From positions 1 to 8,949 of the forward strand of contig CAYOXD010000116.1 of assembly GCA_964407825.1 (NCBI GenBank): a stretch of DNA of 8,949 bases, written 5' to 3'. Shown one piece after another: positions 6,901-8,949 of the stretch (positions are counted from its first letter, which is position 1; each line of letters starts with the position of its first letter). This DNA is from CAYOXD01 sp964407825. Its GTDB lineage: Bacteria > Desulfobacterota > Desulfobacteria > Desulfobacterales > JAFDDL01. A program made the translations under genes and the position numbers. Below the pieces are notes generated by a model. The model worked only from the letters and a program-made list of their open reading frames with translations. It ran no database searches and was not told the DNA's origin.

Positions 6901-8053
6901 ATGGCAAAATGGACGAAACTTTCATCTATTCTGATCGCTTTTCTGCTGGTTGCACCATCGTTGGGTTATGCTCAAGGGATAGGGGGACTGGGTATCTCCT
7001 TTGTCGTCATCGTCGCATTTTTCGTGGCTCTTCTTCTGATTTTCCGGGTACTCAAATCTCCGAGTAAATATATTGAAATGCCAAGTCCTGCCACCGGGAA
7101 AGGCAGCGGATCTGACCAGGAGCCCGTGGAGGAGGTCGAACCTTCCACCTGCCGGCTTTGCAGCAAGGAATTCCCCAGTTCGGATCTGGAGGTGTATCAG
7201 GGAAAGATCCTGTGTCCCGAGTGCTATGGGGGGCATGTGAGATCCAACCAGGAAGAGGCGGAGGCTGCCAGCTCCACCTGCCGACTCTGCAGCAAGGAGT
7301 TTCCGAGTTCGGACCTGCAGGTATATCAGGGAAAGATCCTGTGTCCCGAGTGCCATGGGACAAATGTGNNNNNNNNNNNNNNNNNNNNNNNNNNNNNNNN
7401 NNNNNNNNNNNNNNNNNNNNNNNNNNNNNNNNNNNNNNNNNNNNNNNNNNNNNNNNNNNNNNNNNNNNAAATCGAGGCTGTCCGAGGTGGAAATACCGGA
7501 GCCGCCCGCCACCACCATCTGCAAGCAGTGCAACAAGGAATTTCCGAGTGCGGACCTGGAGGTGTATCAGGGAAAGATCCTGTGTCCCGAGTGCCATGGG
7601 ACAAATGTGAAATCGAGGCTGTCCGAGGTGGAAATACCGGAGCCGCCCGCCACCACCATCTGCAGGCAGTGCAACAAGGAGTTCCCGAGTGCGGACCTGG
7701 AGGTCTACCAGGGAAAGATTCTGTGTCCGGGGTGCTATCAGGCAAATGTAAAATCCGCCATTTCAGAGGCGGCACCAGACACCAAGGCCTCAGCTTCGAT
7801 CTGCACGTGCGATTCAAATAAGTTCCCCGGCATCAATCTGGAAATGGATCGAGGAGAAGTCTTTTGCCTGAATTGCTATAAGCAACGCAAAACAACCGGC
7901 AGCTCGGAGCCGAAGGTAGATGATGCAGCCCGCGCTTCGATCTGCACATGCGATCCAAACAGGTTCCCCGGCGTCAAACTGAAGTCCCACCAAGGAAAAA
8001 CCGTCTGTCTTCATTGCTATAAGGTGCGAGAACAAAAGCAGATGGGAGCTTGA
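6901..8053 (+). CDS. Signal-anchored protein with tandem CxxC-x17-CxxC zinc-finger-like repeats (interrupted by assembly gap)
   Basis: I do not recognise this as a named family. Residues 1-25 form a signal-peptide-like segment ending GYAQ, and residues 32-50 form a second hydrophobic segment followed by a basic stretch. The protein is thus probably membrane-anchored. The cytoplasmic or periplasmic side of the repeats is uncertain. After an acidic linker come Cys-rich repeats. R1 has Cys at 84, 87, 105 and 108, and R2 at 127, 130, 148 and 151. After the N run come R3 and R4 with the same spacing, then R5 and R6 in which the first pair is CTC (CxC). Each repeat reads roughly C-x2-C-NKEFPSxDLEVYQGKIL-C-x2-C, which suggests one structural zinc or other metal site per repeat. 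Six repeats are visible. The N run shifts the frame as written: the frame before it is +1 and after it +2. Without the Ns the ORF is continuous at 350 residues, ending with TGA at 8051-8053. Function is unknown. A scaffold or redox/metal-binding role is only a guess. Confidence 0.8.
7147..8043 (+). repeat. Tandem coding repeat array, 141-bp (47-residue) period
   Basis: The first Cys codons of the repeats are at 7150, 7279, 7520, 7661, 7802 and 7943. The last four are exactly 141 bp apart, while the first two are 129 bp apart. Removing the 100 Ns makes the 7279-to-7520 step exactly 141 bp as well. The linkers of R3 and R4 (7469-7519 and 7610-7660) are identical at the DNA level over 51 bases. 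The ends of R2 (7320-7368) and R3 (7561-7609) differ by one base in 49. This points to recent duplication or homogenisation of the central units, while R5 and R6 have diverged. Confidence 0.85.
7369..7468. other. Assembly gap (100 Ns) at a repeat junction
   Basis: Exactly 100 N characters, a conventional placeholder length. The codon before it ends at 7368 and the codon after it begins at 7469. The flanks (GGGACAAATGTG and AAATCGAGGCTG) are directly adjacent in the intact junction at 7598-7621. The true insert is therefore probably zero or a whole number of 141-bp units, and the apparent frameshift is an artefact. Confidence 0.9.
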
Positions 8054-8101
8054 TGTATAGGCGAAGAAGGCGAGCTGACACACGCTGAGGGTGCCTCTGA
8101 T

Positions 8102-8149
8102 GATAGCGTCCCCTGTCCCGGTAAAATTATGGGGAGAGGGGACGCTATC
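8102..8149. repeat. 13-bp perfect inverted repeat (long hairpin)
   Basis: GATAGCGTCCCCT (8102-8114) and AGGGGACGCTATC (8137-8149) are exact reverse complements. After one mismatch the stem continues with TCCC (8116-8119) pairing with GGGA (8132-8135) around a 12-base A/T-rich loop. It sits 48 bases after the stop of the Cys-rich repeat gene, so it could end transcription. No T-run follows on either strand, so it is not a canonical intrinsic terminator. Its length and GC-rich ends would also fit a dispersed REP-like element or a short mobile-element remnant. Its nature is undecided. Confidence 0.75.
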
Positions 8150-8165
8150 GGCGAGCAGCCTGCCA

Positions 8166-8307
8166 TCAGCCGGTGATGGCGCCCACGACCATCAGGTCCG
8201 CCACCATGGCGAACAGTGCGAAGCTCCTCGACGATTCCCAACAGCGACAGCCCCTGCCCCTCGTTGATGGCCCCAGCATGACGAACATCAATCGCTATCG
8301 AAAACAT
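8166..8307 (-). pseudogene. Possible frameshifted remnant of an unknown short protein
   Basis: On the minus strand one frame from ATG 8307 reads MFSIAIDVRHAGAINEGQG followed by LSLLGIVEELRT. A neighbouring frame then continues with FAMVADLMVVGAITG and a TGA at 8166-8168. Both halves look protein-like and use GC-rich third positions, and one single-base change near 8213-8218 would join them into about 46 residues. No ribosome binding site is seen and I cannot name the family. It could be a decayed 3' fragment, a small gene with a sequencing error, or coincidence. Confidence 0.25.
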
Positions 8308-8323
8308 AATCAATAGTTGAAAT

Positions 8324-8949
8324 ATGTTCTCACAGATCCTGCCCATCTTTATAAATGTGGTCACGCCGGTGTTCAGTCTGGTGCTGCTGGGGTATTTCCT
8401 GGGACCCCGGCTCGGACTCCAGTACCGCACCCTTTCGCATACCGCCTATTATCTCTTGATACCAGCGTTCGTGTTCCATGTGTTGAGCACCGTCCAGATC
8501 GATCTGAGCACCGCCGGCCGGATGGTCGGCGGCATCAGCCTGATCTATCTGGCCACCGGCCTGATCAGCTGGCTGGTGGCGCGCCTCTTGCGGTACAGCC
8601 GGGAGATGGCGGTGGGCTTCCTGATGACGGGGGTCTTTGGCAATGTAGGCAATTTTGGTCTGGCACTGGCCCGGTTCAGGCTGGGGGAGCACGCGATGGC
8701 GAGCGCCACGGTTTACATGGTGGCTGTCAACGCGGTGGCCTTCACCGCCTGCGTGGTGGCGGCCGGCTGGGTCCGCCATGGCGGATTCGGCGCGCTGATG
8801 CGGCTGCTGAAAACACCCGGCGTCATGGTGCTGGTGCCGGCTCTGTATTTTCCATATACCGGAACGGCGCCGCCGCTCATCATCAACCGGATCAGCGGTC
8901 TTCTGGGCGATGCCATGATCCCGATCATGCTGCTGACCCTGGGGCTGCA
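8324..8949 (+). CDS. AEC (auxin efflux carrier) family permease, N-terminal 208 residues
   Basis: The frame runs from ATG 8324 to the window edge without a stop. An in-frame TGA at 8318 makes this the earliest possible start, although no good ribosome binding site precedes it. The protein is very hydrophobic, with membrane segments at roughly 7-27, 40-57, 67-88, 97-117, 127-149 and 165-177, and another beginning near 195. The motif GVFGNVGNFGLALA (103-116) and the segment GDAMIPIMLLTLGL (195-208) are characteristic of AEC permeases, which have about ten membrane spans and roughly 300-320 residues. Bacterial members export or import small organic anions such as malate or malonate, but the substrate here cannot be told. 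The C-terminal third is outside the window. It is separated from the Cys-rich gene by 270 bp and a long hairpin, so it probably belongs to another transcription unit. Confidence 0.85.
   Translation, partial: MFSQILPIFINVVTPVFSLVLLGYFLGPRLGLQYRTLSHTAYYLLIPAFVFHVLSTVQIDLSTAGRMVGGISLIYLATGLISWLVARLLRYSREMAVGFLMTGVFGNVGNFGLALARFRLGEHAMASATVYMVAVNAVAFTACVVAAGWVRHGGFGALMRLLKTPGVMVLVPALYFPYTGTAPPLIINRISGLLGDAMIPIMLLTLGL

Noticed and set aside
7147..7368. GATA-type DNA-binding zinc fingers
   Set aside because: The C-x2-C-x17-C-x2-C spacing matches, but the residues between the cysteines do not resemble GATA fingers and the protein has a membrane-anchor N-terminus.
6853..7821. 322-residue plus-strand frame running through the N gap
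   Set aside because: After the gap it reads a wrong frame of the repeats. The repeat protein continues in the other frame, and the TTG start at 6853 has no binding site.
7355..8053. Separate 232-residue gene starting just before the gap
   Set aside because: Its apparent start lies inside repeat R2 in a non-coding frame. It is the continuation of the gene starting at 6901, split by the artificial gap length.

Overview
The window is GC-rich bacterial DNA dominated by two-component and chemotaxis-type signalling genes, with a membrane-anchored Cys-rich repeat protein and the start of a permease at its right end. A 100-base N run at 7369-7468 shows it comes from a scaffolded draft or metagenome assembly. 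The gene content (CheB/CheR-PAS type protein, large hybrid kinase, FIST protein) would fit Desulfobacterota or another signalling-rich Gram-negative lineage. This is a guess, because no marker gene is present.

Layout. Minus strand, 1711 to the left edge: a CheR-type methyltransferase followed by a PAS-like region and an EEL-rich coiled coil. At its N-terminus is only a short stub of a CheB methylesterase domain. 1712-2096: a divergent intergenic region with a perfect palindrome and short direct repeats, and perhaps a small minus-strand ORF. Plus strand: a membrane-bound hybrid histidine kinase (2097-4349); a 142-bp gap with a sigma70-like promoter; a soluble histidine kinase without a recognisable sensor domain (4492-5415); a stand-alone FIST sensory protein (5481-6656); a 244-bp spacer; a signal-anchored protein with tandem CxxC-x17-CxxC zinc-finger-like repeats (6901-8053, interrupted by the N run); a 270-bp spacer with a 13-bp perfect inverted repeat and a possible frameshifted gene remnant; and the first 208 codons of an AEC-family permease (8324 to the right edge).

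How the genes may work together (inference). The soluble kinase and the FIST protein look like one transcription unit, so the FIST protein could be the detached sensor of that kinase. The hybrid kinase next door carries its own receiver domain, but no DNA-binding or enzymatic response regulator lies in the window, so the final output must be elsewhere. The Cys-rich repeat protein downstream has a hydrophobic N-terminus and six visible metal-site-like repeats, four of them spaced exactly 141 bp apart. It is the least familiar gene here. The assembly gap falls exactly at a repeat junction: removing the Ns restores both the reading frame and the 141-bp period, so the true copy number is unknown.
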